A stretch of DNA of 64,000 nt from an uncultured Hyphomonadaceae bacterium (GTDB taxonomy: Bacteria > Pseudomonadota > Alphaproteobacteria > Caulobacterales > Maricaulaceae), in contig CAJXPX010000002.1 of NCBI GenBank assembly GCA_913058335.1, positions 180,653 through 244,652 of the forward strand, written 5' to 3'. Numbering within the stretch: position 1 is the stretch's first letter; the number at the start of each line of letters is the position of its first letter. Made by a program: the position numbers and the translations under genes. Under the pieces are notes generated by a model, which was not told the DNA's origin, made no database searches, and worked only from the letters and a program-made list of their open reading frames with translations. This document shows, one piece after another, positions 19,401-27,346 of the stretch.

Positions 19401-22016
19401 GACGATAGTATCTGTCACAGTTTCATAAGTGGCGGGAACTGTTACGAGTTCGGTGGACGCTTCTTGAACAACAACGGTTTCAGTAAATGTTTCATATTTT
19501 GCCGGTGTCGTCACATATTCAACCGTTTGAGGCTGGACAACGACCGTATCGGTAACAGTCTCATAGGTCGCCGGAACTGTTACGAGTTCAGTGGACGCTT
19601 CCTGAACAATAACAGGCTGTTCGACAGTCTCGTAAACCGCTGGGATAACTTCATAAGTCACAGTTTGCGGCTGTACGACGATGGTTTCTGTTACCGTGTC
19701 AAAGACAGGCGGAATTGTGACCAGCTCTGTAGAAGCTTCTTGAACGACAACAGGCTCTTCGATCGTTTCGAAGACAGCCGGGATCGTTTCGTAAGTCACA
19801 GTTGCGGGCGTTACCACAACGGTATCCGTAACGGTCTCAAATGTCGGCGGGATGGTGACGAGTTCTGTAGATGCCTCTTGGACGACGACAGGCTCTTCAA
19901 TTGTTTCGTAAATGGCCGGAACCGTTTCATACTCGACGCCAGCAGGCTGGACGACAACTGTGTCTTTCACAGTTTCGAATGTAGCCGGTATTGTGACGAG
20001 TTCAGTCGAAGCTTCTTGCACCACGACGGTTTCGTTTACAGTTTCGTAAACGGCTGGAATAGTTTCATACTCGACGCCAGCAGGTTGCACGACGACTGTA
20101 TCTGTGACGGTTTCAAATACAGGAGGGACTGTTACAAGTTCCGTTGACGCTTCCTGAACAACAACAGGTTCTTCAACGGTTTCGTAGACAGCGGGAACAG
20201 CGACATATTCAACTGTTTCAGGGGTCATAACAACTGTGTCTGTGACGGTTTCGTAAGTTGCCGGGATGGTGACGAGTTCGGTTGACGCTTCTTGGACGAC
20301 TACAGGTTCTTCGATCGTCTCATAAACAGCGGGAACAACGACATATTCAACCGATTGAGGCTGGACGACCACGGTGTCTGTCACGGTTTCGAAGACTGGC
20401 GGTATTGTCACGAGCTCTGTGGAGGCTTCCTGAACAATCACTGTGTCTTCGTAAGTCTCATATTGAGCGGGCACAACTTCGTACTCAACGCCCGCAGGTT
20501 GAACGACAACTGTGTCAGTGACACTTTCATAAGTAGCCGGAACAGTAACGAGTTCGGTTGACGCCTCTTGAACGACGACGGTGTCAGTTTTGGTCTCAAA
20601 CTCTGCTGGAACGGTAACGAGTTCGGTTGACGCTTCCTGAGTGACGAAGGTCTCAGTGACAGTCTCGTAGGTTGCCGGGATAGTAACCAGTTCTGTGGAG
20701 GCTTCTTGTACCGTAACGACATCTTCAACTGTTTCATATACAGCCGGGACAGTTTCATAAGTGACAGAGGCCGGCGTGACAACAACGGTATCGGTGACGG
20801 TTTCGAAAACAGGCGGGACTGTGACCAACTCGGTCGAAGCTTCCTGTACAACAACTGTGTCTGTGACCGTTTCAAAAACGGGGGGGACGGTCACAAGCTC
20901 TGTTGTGGCTTCCTGAACAACGACTGTATCCGTGACAGTCTCATAAGTGGCCGGGATAGTGACCAGCTCGGTTGAGGCTTCTTGCGTCACAACAGTTTCG
21001 GCCACAGTCTCATATTCTGCAGGAACAGAGGTATATTCAACACCAGCAGGCTGAACAACGACTGTATCGGTGACAGTTTCATAAGTGGCTGGAATTGTAA
21101 CAAGTTCAGTCGTGGCTTCCTGAACAACAATGGTATCAGCAACAGTTTCAAAAACCGGTGGGACGGTAACGAGTTCAGTGGAGGCTTCCTGAATTACAAC
21201 CGTATCTTCAAAAGTTTCATATACAGGGGGAACTGTAACATATTCCACTGTTTGCGGCTGTACGACAACGGTTTCAGTCACTGTTTCATAGACGGGCGGA
21301 ACGACAACGAGTTCAGTGGAAGCTTCCTGAGCGACAACAGTTTCCGTCACCGTGTTAAATGTGGGCTGTCCGGTGGATCCGGTGCTGCCGGAGAAGGCGT
21401 TTACGGCGCTACGGGAGATAACATCGCCATTTGTTCCAACTAGATTGCCATTTGAATCAATCATGCCGATACGCGCGCCGGAGGTGTTGCGAACGCTGCG
21501 GTCAGAGGCGACGGAATAGCGATTAGAGCCAAGATTAAGTGTTGTGGTGTAAGAGCCGCGACCAATCAGAGTGAGGGGGTCCACTGCATTGGCGACAATT
21601 ACTTTGCCATTCGCGCCGACGATATTGCCGTTGCTGTCAACAGACCCGATCCGGCGTCCGTTGGAATCTGTGACTGTTCTGGAGGAGTCAATATTATAAG
21701 GTGTTTGGTTTATAGTGACGATTATATCGCCGCGCCCTGGAATAACTGTGCCGCCAGATCCAACAACAACCAATTCAAAACTTTCTTCTTGAACAAGGAC
21801 GCGCTCTGTAACGGTTTCCAACCGGCCCGGTATTTTTCTGATTTCTTCTCCCGCTTGACGTAAAACAACTTGCTCGGTTGATGTCTCATATTGAGCAGGG
21901 ACAATAACACGGGCAAAGCATTCGCCGGGTAGGGGGTTCCCCGGTGGCAATTCTTGCGCGATAGTAGGTGCGGCAAGCACAGCAGCTGATGCAGCGAGTA
22001 AAAGAGTACGTTTCAT
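13455..22016 (-). CDS. Giant exported 23-residue-repeat protein with peptidoglycan-binding domain
   Basis: 2853 residues. A signal peptide (residues 1-20, ending TIAQ) is followed by GECFARVIVPAQYET and then two copies of a DSNGNIVGANG module (about residues 80-205). An acidic array of about 51 units of 23 residues follows (about 225-1410; type QEASTELVTIPATYETVTDT). A short linker (1410-1465) leads to a basic array of about 50 units of 23 residues (about 1465-2605; type ERVIPAVTKTVSRRVVKTP). A PG_binding_1-like domain comes next (about 2630-2685, IQRALQTQGYYSGAIDGTLG), then two more DGNGN modules. Small relatives with PAxYETVTErV repeats and a PG-binding domain exist in proteobacteria; this one is extremely expanded. 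Likely periplasmic or cell-surface and cell-wall bound; the function is unknown. The frame is intact across 8.5 kb of repeats, which argues for selection. Confidence 0.9.
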   Translation of the reverse strand: MKRTLLLAASAAVLAAPTIAQELPPGNPLPGECFARVIVPAQYETSTEQVVLRQAGEEIRKIPGRLETVTERVLVQEESFELVVVGSGGTVIPGRGDIIVTINQTPYNIDSSRTVTDSNGRRIGSVDSNGNIVGANGKVIVANAVDPLTLIGRGSYTTTLNLGSNRYSVASDRSVRNTSGARIGMIDSNGNLVGTNGDVISRSAVNAFSGSTGSTGQPTFNTVTETVVAQEASTELVVVPPVYETVTETVVVQPQTVEYVTVPPVYETFEDTVVIQEASTELVTVPPVFETVADTIVVQEATTELVTIPATYETVTDTVVVQPAGVEYTSVPAEYETVAETVVTQEASTELVTIPATYETVTDTVVVQEATTELVTVPPVFETVTDTVVVQEASTELVTVPPVFETVTDTVVVTPASVTYETVPAVYETVEDVVTVQEASTELVTIPATYETVTETFVTQEASTELVTVPAEFETKTDTVVVQEASTELVTVPATYESVTDTVVVQPAGVEYEVVPAQYETYEDTVIVQEASTELVTIPPVFETVTDTVVVQPQSVEYVVVPAVYETIEEPVVVQEASTELVTIPATYETVTDTVVMTPETVEYVAVPAVYETVEEPVVVQEASTELVTVPPVFETVTDTVVVQPAGVEYETIPAVYETVNETVVVQEASTELVTIPATFETVKDTVVVQPAGVEYETVPAIYETIEEPVVVQEASTELVTIPPTFETVTDTVVVTPATVTYETIPAVFETIEEPVVVQEASTELVTIPPVFDTVTETIVVQPQTVTYEVIPAVYETVEQPVIVQEASTELVTVPATYETVTDTVVVQPQTVEYVTTPAKYETFTETVVVQEASTELVTVPATYETVTDTIVVTPQTVEYVSIPAVYETVEDTVVVQEASTELVTIPPVFETVVDTVVVTPQTVEYVSVPAVYETIEEPVVVQEASTELVTIPATYETVTDTVVVQPAGVEYVTVPPEYETVTENVVVQEASTELVTIPPVFDTVTDTVVVTPATTTYESIPAVYETIEEPVVVQEASTELVTVPATYETVTDTVVVTPATVDYETVPAVYETIEEPVVVQEASTELVTIPATFKTVTETVVVQEASTELVSIPAVYENVSETYIAQEASTELVTVPPVFETVTDTVVVQPQTVEYVLQPAQYETYEETIVVQEASTELVTVPATYETVTDTVVVQEASTELTTIPAEFETVTDTVVAKEATTELVTVPATFKNVTDTVVVSPQTVEYVTIPAEYETYEEAVVVQEATTELVVVPATYKDVTETIVVQEASTELVTVPATYETVTDTVVVTPETVEYVAQPATYRTEQETYVQQDAAQELVVIPATYETVTDTIVTQEASTRVEVVPATYRTVTETITVQPARTELEVIPAKYETRSERVLIEPAREEWKPGSQAINYGSLTAGGQINTNTRGQFTVFNGVSEQVVESTQTIVNQTGEILCRVLIPAKYKTITKQVVAEPARTVERQIPAVTKQITKRVVDTPATTREVAIPAVSETVTRRVVKTPARVEKRNAANANFSQKMGSVEKQVLAEEARIVERRIPAVTKTVQRRVTKTPATTTERVIPAVTETVTRRVVDRPASAQERVIPAVTKMETRRRVVSPARTVEKVVPAVTKQVTRRVVDRPASTQERVIPAVTKTESRRVVKTPARTVERTIPAVTQTVSRRVVKTPAATTERVIPAVTKTETRRRIVSPAKTVEKIIPAVTKTVSRRVVKTPAQTVEKVIPAVSKTRQRRVVKTPARTEERVIPAVTETVSRRVVDVPASTQERVVPAVTKMETRRVVKTPARTVERAVPAVTKTVSRRVVKTPASTQERVIPAVTKMESRRVIKTPAKTVEKVIPAVTKTVSRRVVKTPAQVTERVIPAVSKAQTRRVIKTPAKTVERAVPAVTKTVSRRVVKTPASTQERVIPAVTKMETRRVVKTPATTVEKVIPAVTKQVERRVVKTPASTQERVIPAVTKVETRRVVKTPASTVEKVIPAVTKTVSRRVVKTPASTQERVIPAVTKAETRRRLVTPEATVERVIPAVTKQVQRRIVKSPASTVEKVIPAVTKMESRRVIKTPSQTVEKVIPAVTKTVSRRVVKTPASTQERVIPAVTKAQSRRVIKTPARTVERAVPAVTKTVSRRVVKTPASTQERVIPAVTKMETRRVVKTPASTVEKVIPAVTAQVERRVVKTPASTQERVIPAVTKMESRRVIKTPAQTVEKVIPAVTKTVSRRIVKTPAQTQERVVPVVTKQESRRRLVSPARTVERTIPAVTKAVSRRVVKTPASTQERVIPAVTKQVERRVVKTPARTVERAIPAVTNTVERRVVKTPAQTQERVIPAVTKVETRRVIKTPAKTVEKQVPAVTKQVSRRVVKIPAQTQERVIPAVSKTVERRVMKTPAQTQERTIPAVTKQVSRQVVKTPAQTQERVIPAVTSTVERRVVKTPARTVERATPAVTKTVQRRVVKTPAQTQERVIPAVTKTVERRVMKTPAQTRERVIPAVTKTETRRRIKTPAQTQERVIPAVTKQVTRRVVKTPATTQERVIPAVTKTVTRRVPVGAPRIERRVIPARYETIEVQREVEAPRTETVVIPPEYGTIERRTQISAESAEWRQVLCEANANVTVISAIQRALQTQGYYSGAIDGTLGRATYASVESFQKDNNLSTGGLTLRTVDVLGVDWRSMVGGVSGTERGAFQSGQAFDGGRSNGSSTGFTSGNTTTTTTTTRTGYSIGADRTVRDSSGRLIGRLDGNGNVVDASSTIIIRDFAARSGALGSGEMGLGSVGTTTGSISTTNSVNGTVTDSRTTGFTVRNDGSVVNAEGAVIGRVDGNGNIVDANGQVIGRVNPR
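14200..17620 (-). repeat. Basic 69-bp (23-residue) repeat array
   Basis: About 50 tandem in-frame units of 69 bp encoding variants of RVIPAVTKTVSRRVVKTPA plus a TQE or TVE linker. Each unit has four to six Arg/Lys and almost no acid except one Glu. Units are similar but not identical, so the array is old or diversifying, and one break (about 17350-17420, NAANANFSQKMGSVEK) interrupts it near its start. The same period and the IPA-x-(Y/V)-x-T-V core are shared with the acidic array. Confidence 0.9.
17790..21330 (-). repeat. Acidic 69-bp (23-residue) repeat array
   Basis: About 51 tandem in-frame units of 69 bp. Two subtypes tend to alternate: QEASTELVTIPATYETVTDTVVV and QPAGVEYETVPAVYETIEEPVVV. 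Each has three to five Glu/Asp and essentially no Lys or Arg. The repetition makes the opposite strand falsely open over hundreds of codons. Confidence 0.9.
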
Positions 22017-22107
22017 TTCGGAAAACCCCCAAAAGTCTAAATATTAACTGCTCACGAAAAGCGAGCTCTCCAATAGCCTAAACAAATGTTAACCATATGA
22101 CTAGGCG

Positions 22108-22122
22108 TTAATCCTCTGTTAA
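22108..22122 (-). promoter_or_regulatory. CtrA-type binding site before the giant gene
   Basis: TTAA-TCCTCTG-TTAA is an exact match to the TTAA-N7-TTAA consensus of the alphaproteobacterial cell-cycle regulator CtrA. It lies 92 bases upstream of the giant gene start; another TTAA is at 22089-22092. This suggests cell-cycle-timed expression. The prediction rests on the motif only. Confidence 0.55.
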
Positions 22123-22155
22123 AAGGAAAATTTGTAAATTCCATGTTGAAAACCG

Positions 22156-22851
22156 TCAGACGCGAAAAGGTCTGTAGAAAGACGCCTCAGCGGCGTTTAA
22201 CAACTCCCGATCCCCCTCGCTGTCCCCATAGGCCTCCGCAATATGAATATTTTCTGAACTAAATGCGTCGAAAATACGGCGGACTTTATTCTTACCCCAA
22301 ACATTATATCCCTTGATCTCACCAGAAAATATGCCTGAACTTTGGCTAAGTTCCACAGCCAGAACGTTTTTTTCTGGAAACCCTTGAGCTTTGGCCCAAT
22401 GAAATAAATAAGGCGTGATTGAGGCGCTACAAATATAGACGTTGTCGTTTTCCGCCACCTTAGCCTTAAAGCACTCAAGAGCTTTCGGACGAATTAGGCC
22501 GGGAATAACATCTTTTGCAAATTGTTGAGCGTGAGTTTCGATGTCTGAAACCGGCTTGTTTGAAAAAAATTGTTTGATGACGGCCGCCTTGACGGCGTGA
22601 CGATCAATCCGCCGGAGCTTATAGGCTATAAAGGTTGGCATTAAGGTGAGGATGTTTTTAAGCCAGCCCCAAAACCCGGCATAATACCTCAAAAACAGGG
22701 CAAATGTATCTTTGGTCGTGATTGTCCCGTCAAAATCAAAAATGATTAAGCCTGACCCGTTTTGTTCCAGTTTAAAATTTTGGTCCGCCTTCAAATTCTT
22801 TGCAGAAGCTGTTGAAGGCTTTGAAGGTTTATCGAAAGATTCTTTTTCCAC
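22156..22851 (-). CDS. HAD-superfamily IB phosphatase
   Basis: 231 residues. The catalytic motif I, FDFDGTITTKDTF, is at about residues 38-50, followed by a helical cap (GFWGWLKNILTLMPTF). Motif II is at ICSASI and motif III/IV at YGDSEGDRELL. This is the HAD-IB type (SerB/CicA-like); CicA-like proteins are common in Caulobacter relatives. The substrate is not evident. A charged, serine- and lysine-rich N-terminal extension of about 33 residues is unusual. It lies upstream of and parallel to the giant gene, and divergent from the M16 protease gene. Confidence 0.85.
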   Translation of the reverse strand: MEKESFDKPSKPSTASAKNLKADQNFKLEQNGSGLIIFDFDGTITTKDTFALFLRYYAGFWGWLKNILTLMPTFIAYKLRRIDRHAVKAAVIKQFFSNKPVSDIETHAQQFAKDVIPGLIRPKALECFKAKVAENDNVYICSASITPYLFHWAKAQGFPEKNVLAVELSQSSGIFSGEIKGYNVWGKNKVRRIFDAFSSENIHIAEAYGDSEGDRELLNAAEASFYRPFRV

Positions 22852-22986
22852 ATTATTGCCCTGCCGTAAGGCGGTACAAAATTCAAGACACTGTTTTTTG
22901 ACATGGTTAATGTCTTAAACAATCCTTGCGGCCTCTTATCAAAGCTTTCATTAGGTTAAGTCCGAAATCGTTACACAGGTCCTAGT

Positions 22987-25830
22987 ATGCGTAGTCTCAT
23001 TGCCTACCCTTTCGTTTTATCCGTTTTGGTTTTTTCAGCTTGTTCAGGAAATATTGATCACGACAAAGGCGAGGCGACAGTTGTTTTCGCGCAAGATAAA
23101 AGCGACCTTACGGTAGACCCAAATGTTGAATATGGTCAGTTGCCCAACGGACTTCGCTACGCTGTCCGGTCCAATTCGACACCAACAAAAACGGCGACTC
23201 TTTTAATGCGTATTGATACAGGCTCTTTAAATGAGACCGATGAAACGCGCGGTCTCGCCCATTTTTTGGAGCACATGGCTTTTAACGGCTCCGAAAATAT
23301 ACCTGAAGGCGAGATGATTAAACGCTTGGAGAAATTTGGATTGGCCTTTGGGGCGGATACAAATGCTTCCACCAGTTTTGATCAAACCACTTATCAATTG
23401 GAGCTTCCGGAAGTGGATGAAGCGCTTTTTGATGAAACATTGATGATCATGCGCGAGACGGCAGACCGTCTAACGCTCGGCCCTGAAGCCATTGATCGGG
23501 AACGAGGAATTATTAAGGCAGAAAAACGGGCCCGTTCAAGCCCGGCGTTTGACGCGTCACTGGATAACCTTGAGTTTTATCTCGGCGATAGCCCAATTCC
23601 GGATCGCATTCCTATTGGAACAGTCGAAACGATTGACGCTGTGACGCCAGAGCAATTCAGATCCTTCTATGAGGGATATTATCGTCCGAAGAATACGTTT
23701 ATTGTTTTGGTCGGAGATATAGAAACAGATTACGCTGCGAAGAAAATTGAACAATATTTCGGCGATTGGGAAGCTGACGGAAAAGCACTCAAAAAATATA
23801 AGCCTGAAAGGCTACCTGCGAGAGAGGCTCGTACACGGTATTACACAAACCCGGAAATTCAAACTACCCTTACCCTATCTACATTGCGTCCTGCAGTGGT
23901 TAAAGATGACACAGCCAAAAACAGGCGTGACAACTTTGTCGAAGGGTTAGGAAACCGTATCTTGTCTCGGCGTTTAGGTGAGCTTTCGCGAACGACAGAC
24001 GCGCCCTTTATAAGCGCTTCCGCAGGCCATTCCGGTCTTTTCGATATAATTGAATTGAGTTCATTGACGATCCAGCCGGAGCAGGGAAAATGGGCGAACG
24101 CCCTACGCGGGGCTGAGCCTTTATTGCGGCAGGCTTTGGAATATGGGTTTTTCCAAGCCGAACTGGAAGAGCAAATTGCTAATACTCGCAAATCTTTGGA
24201 AGTCGCGGTTCAAACATCTCCAACCCGGCGCACGCCAGGATTGGCGCGATCCATTATGTCCTCTTTCGCGAATGAAAATGTTGTGACCGACCCGGCTTAT
24301 AATCTTGAGCGATTTAACGATTATGTGGAGGGCATTACTCTGGAAGAGGTCAATGAAGCGTTCCGCGCGCAGTGGACAGGCATTTTGGAGGCGCCGCAGC
24401 TTTATCTTTCGACATCCGAAATTATTGAAGACGCGGAGGCAAAATTAACGGCCGCGCTGGAAACAGCCCGGGCTGTTGAAATTGAGCCACGGGAAGAGCA
24501 GGAAAAACTCGAATTTGCCTATACGGAGTGGGGCCCGAAAGGGGAGGTCGTGAGTCGTGAAACAATTGAAGACATAGGCTTTGAGAGCGTTACTTTCGAT
24601 AATGGGGTGAAGCTGAACATCAAGCAAACTCCTTATCAGAAAGACGTTATCTCTGTTTCAGTCGCTATGGGTGGGGGGCAATTCTTCTTGCCGAAAGACG
24701 AACCAGGTTTGCGGGTCTTTACACCCAATGCGCTCAGTCTGGGTGGATTGGAAGCTCATAAAGTTGACGATATTAGAAAAATTATGGCGGGCCGATCGGT
24801 CGGGGTGAGCGAAAGTCTGGGCGATGACCGGCTTTATATAAATGGCTCTACCGTGCCGGATGATTTGGATTTGCAGCTAGATCTTATGGCGGCCTACGCG
24901 ACGGCGCCGGGCTACCGTCCGGAAGCAAAGTCGCAATATGATAAATATATTAAATCATTTTATCCGACCTTGGACTCGACGCCGGGCGGCGTTGCATCGC
25001 GCGATGTGGATCGGTTAATCCGTTCTGGCGATGTCAGGTTTGGATTTCCGACTGAGGCAGAAATGCTTAGGGTAGATACCGACATGGTTAAAAACTGGCT
25101 GGCCCCCTATATTGCGGAGAGTGCCATTGAGATCGGGATTGTCGGGGATATCACACCGGATAGAGCCATAGAGGCTGTCTCGCGGACATTCGGTGCTTTA
25201 CCGGATCGTCAAATGTCATTTCCTGAGCTTGCTGAGGAAGACGTTCAAGTCAAATTTCCAAACGGAAATAAACGCCCTGTTAAACTCACCCATGCGGGAG
25301 ATCCGAGTACGGCATTACTTCGGACATATTGGCCGGCGCCGGATGGACGTGACGCAGAAACAAGCCGCGAAATTTCGATGCTTTCCAGCCTGTTTCGACT
25401 GCGCCTGACAGAAGTTTTACGCGAAGAAGAGGGCGCAAGTTATTCTCCATCCGCCTTTGCTCATACGTCACGGACCTTTCCCGACTATGGCTATCTTGGC
25501 GTTTCTCTAGAGGTGTCCCCTGAAGATATTGATCGCGTTAGCGCCAAGGTGGATGAGATCGCCGCCGAGTTCCGAGCCGGTCAAATTAGTGACGACCTGT
25601 ATGAACGCGCAATAAAGCCGGTTCTGGAAAGCATCGAAACCTCGTTAGAAAGTAATGGATATTGGATGAGCGTTATTTCCGAAGCCCAGACGGATAAAGA
25701 ACGCCTCGCGCGTCATCGTTCACGAACCAAAGCGTATCAGAATATGACGGTCGAGGACCTTCAAGACCGCGCAAAAACTGTTTTTGATCCGGATTCAGCC
25801 TATCGTGTTCAGGTTTTACCTGAAACCTAA
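22987..25830 (+). CDS. M16 family zinc metalloprotease (pitrilysin-like), lipoprotein
   Basis: 947 residues. An N-terminal lipoprotein signal ends at FSAC (Cys about 19). The inverted zinc motif HFLEH lies at about residues 92-96 in GLAHFLEHMAFNGSE, with the downstream glutamate in the RGIIKAEKRARSS segment. Two M16 halves are present; the second (from about residue 540) lacks the zinc motif, as is usual. Likely an outer-membrane-anchored periplasmic peptidase degrading peptides; the substrate is unknown. It stands alone, divergent from the HAD gene. Confidence 0.92.
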   Translation: MRSLIAYPFVLSVLVFSACSGNIDHDKGEATVVFAQDKSDLTVDPNVEYGQLPNGLRYAVRSNSTPTKTATLLMRIDTGSLNETDETRGLAHFLEHMAFNGSENIPEGEMIKRLEKFGLAFGADTNASTSFDQTTYQLELPEVDEALFDETLMIMRETADRLTLGPEAIDRERGIIKAEKRARSSPAFDASLDNLEFYLGDSPIPDRIPIGTVETIDAVTPEQFRSFYEGYYRPKNTFIVLVGDIETDYAAKKIEQYFGDWEADGKALKKYKPERLPAREARTRYYTNPEIQTTLTLSTLRPAVVKDDTAKNRRDNFVEGLGNRILSRRLGELSRTTDAPFISASAGHSGLFDIIELSSLTIQPEQGKWANALRGAEPLLRQALEYGFFQAELEEQIANTRKSLEVAVQTSPTRRTPGLARSIMSSFANENVVTDPAYNLERFNDYVEGITLEEVNEAFRAQWTGILEAPQLYLSTSEIIEDAEAKLTAALETARAVEIEPREEQEKLEFAYTEWGPKGEVVSRETIEDIGFESVTFDNGVKLNIKQTPYQKDVISVSVAMGGGQFFLPKDEPGLRVFTPNALSLGGLEAHKVDDIRKIMAGRSVGVSESLGDDRLYINGSTVPDDLDLQLDLMAAYATAPGYRPEAKSQYDKYIKSFYPTLDSTPGGVASRDVDRLIRSGDVRFGFPTEAEMLRVDTDMVKNWLAPYIAESAIEIGIVGDITPDRAIEAVSRTFGALPDRQMSFPELAEEDVQVKFPNGNKRPVKLTHAGDPSTALLRTYWPAPDGRDAETSREISMLSSLFRLRLTEVLREEEGASYSPSAFAHTSRTFPDYGYLGVSLEVSPEDIDRVSAKVDEIAAEFRAGQISDDLYERAIKPVLESIETSLESNGYWMSVISEAQTDKERLARHRSRTKAYQNMTVEDLQDRAKTVFDPDSAYRVQVLPET

Positions 25831-26019
25831 GGCCGCTTTTCTTAAGGTGGGTTAACTGAAAATCTCCACAATTGCTGGGGGTTTAATTGTATATTTACCA
25901 TAATTTCAGTTTTTAGGACGCATGCTGCCTTAAACCGCGGTCTTGGCAAGGGGACTGCAAAGCTAACTCCAAATTCGTTGACGGCCAAATTTATTTTGGT
26001 GTCCCATTTGGAGGCTAAC

Positions 26020-27273
26020 ATGTATAAATGTTCGATCCGGCTTCTCGTAGATTCGCCCAGGCAGACCCTTCACCATTATATAAGTCATCAGAGTGGAAGT
26101 TTTGCCGCAATGGGGGCTTTGGTCATGGCAGTGCTCATCAGCTGCCTGGCCATAGCCATTGATCTCTCCAACGCTTATTCCGCTAAGTCCCGACTACAAG
26201 ACACAACGGATGCGATTGCGCTTTTATCCGTCAGAAACAATCTCAAGGCGCAAGACGAGCTCACGCAGGCCGCAAACGCATATATAGCCAAAATGAATGA
26301 AAAGGCGCGCCATGGGGGGCGAGCAAAGCTGGATTCAATATCGAGGGACGGGGATCGGGTGATTGTATTGGCTTCAAATAATGTGGGCGGGTACTTTTCC
26401 CGGATTTTAGGAAAAGACAAAATCAATGTTGCGGTACAATCCGAAGCCGTTTTCGACAATCGAGGTTTGGATATAGCCTTGGTGCTGGATTCCACAGGGT
26501 CAATGAGTAGCAACAATAAGCTTGTTAATCTTAAAATTGCAGCAAATGACTTGGTAGATCAATTGGAAGCTCAGAAGAATGAGCATATCCGGGTTTCGGT
26601 CGTGCCTTTTGCTCAATATGTAAATGTCGGCATATCCAATAAAAAAGAATTATGGCTTTCCGGACCTTTGCCAAAGGGTTGGAAAGGATGTGTCGGATCG
26701 AGAGCGATGCCGTATAATAGTGCGGCCCCTCATGCGGGGCGGGATTTCACGCCGCTTTCCGGTGTGCCCTGCGGGTTACCCCTTCAGCCTTTGAGCCATG
26801 ACTACAAGGCTGTTAAAAAAACAATCTCAAAAATGTCCGCGTCAGGCTTAACTTATATGCCTGCGGGACTTGTTTGGGGGTTTAGAACTTTGGACGCTCA
26901 AGCGCCTTTTACCGAGGCTTCCAAAACTTCAGGTAAGGTATTACGGACGGAACGTGTCATGGTTCTTATGTCTGACGGTGAAAATACGCGATCTGTAGGG
27001 CAGTGGACACTGGGCTCCAGTGGTCCCTATCACAATGGACAAAACATTAGTCAGGCAAACTCTGAAACGTCAAAATTATGCGAAAACGCAAAATCCGATG
27101 GTATCCAAGTTTTCACGATTGCGTATGAAATAAAATCAAACTCAACCCGTAAGCTTTTGAAAAAATGTGCAACATCGAATGATAAATTCTTTGATGCAAA
27201 GAGCGGTAACGATTTGAGGGATGCTTTTAATTCCATCGCCCAAAGCCTTATTCAGCTGCGTTTAACGGCTTAA
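26020..27273 (+). CDS. TadG/TadE-like pilus-assembly protein with von Willebrand A domain
   Basis: 417 residues from the ATG at 26020, chosen for its GGAGG six bases upstream; the frame is open to 25978. The N-terminus has a TadE-like segment (GSFAAMGALVMAVLISCLAIAIDLSNAYSAKSRLQDTTDAIAL, about 24-70) that anchors the protein in the inner membrane. A VWA domain starts at about residue 155 with MIDAS motif DSTGSM, and has LMSDGENTR at about 320. Such Flp-type pilus or tight-adherence proteins usually sit near tad genes; none are here, so this is an orphan copy. A TTAA-N6-TTAA near-match (25843-25856) lies upstream. Confidence 0.88.
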   Translation: MYKCSIRLLVDSPRQTLHHYISHQSGSFAAMGALVMAVLISCLAIAIDLSNAYSAKSRLQDTTDAIALLSVRNNLKAQDELTQAANAYIAKMNEKARHGGRAKLDSISRDGDRVIVLASNNVGGYFSRILGKDKINVAVQSEAVFDNRGLDIALVLDSTGSMSSNNKLVNLKIAANDLVDQLEAQKNEHIRVSVVPFAQYVNVGISNKKELWLSGPLPKGWKGCVGSRAMPYNSAAPHAGRDFTPLSGVPCGLPLQPLSHDYKAVKKTISKMSASGLTYMPAGLVWGFRTLDAQAPFTEASKTSGKVLRTERVMVLMSDGENTRSVGQWTLGSSGPYHNGQNISQANSETSKLCENAKSDGIQVFTIAYEIKSNSTRKLLKKCATSNDKFFDAKSGNDLRDAFNSIAQSLIQLRLTA

Positions 27274-27295
27274 AGGATTTAAGCTGAGTTAGTAA

Positions 27296-27321
27296 AAAGC
27301 CGCCCAAACTGAGGCGGCTTT
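27296..27321. terminator. Bidirectional terminator
   Basis: A 9-bp stem AAAGCCGCC/GGCGGCTTT with an 8-base loop, between two convergent genes. The A and T tracts at both ends let it act in both directions. Confidence 0.85.
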
Positions 27322-27346
27322 CATATTTTCTTTATCGAGATACGTC

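Noticed and set aside
13400..22016. CRISPR array
   Set aside because: The repetition is coding, in frame, without unique spacers of constant length, and no cas genes are present.
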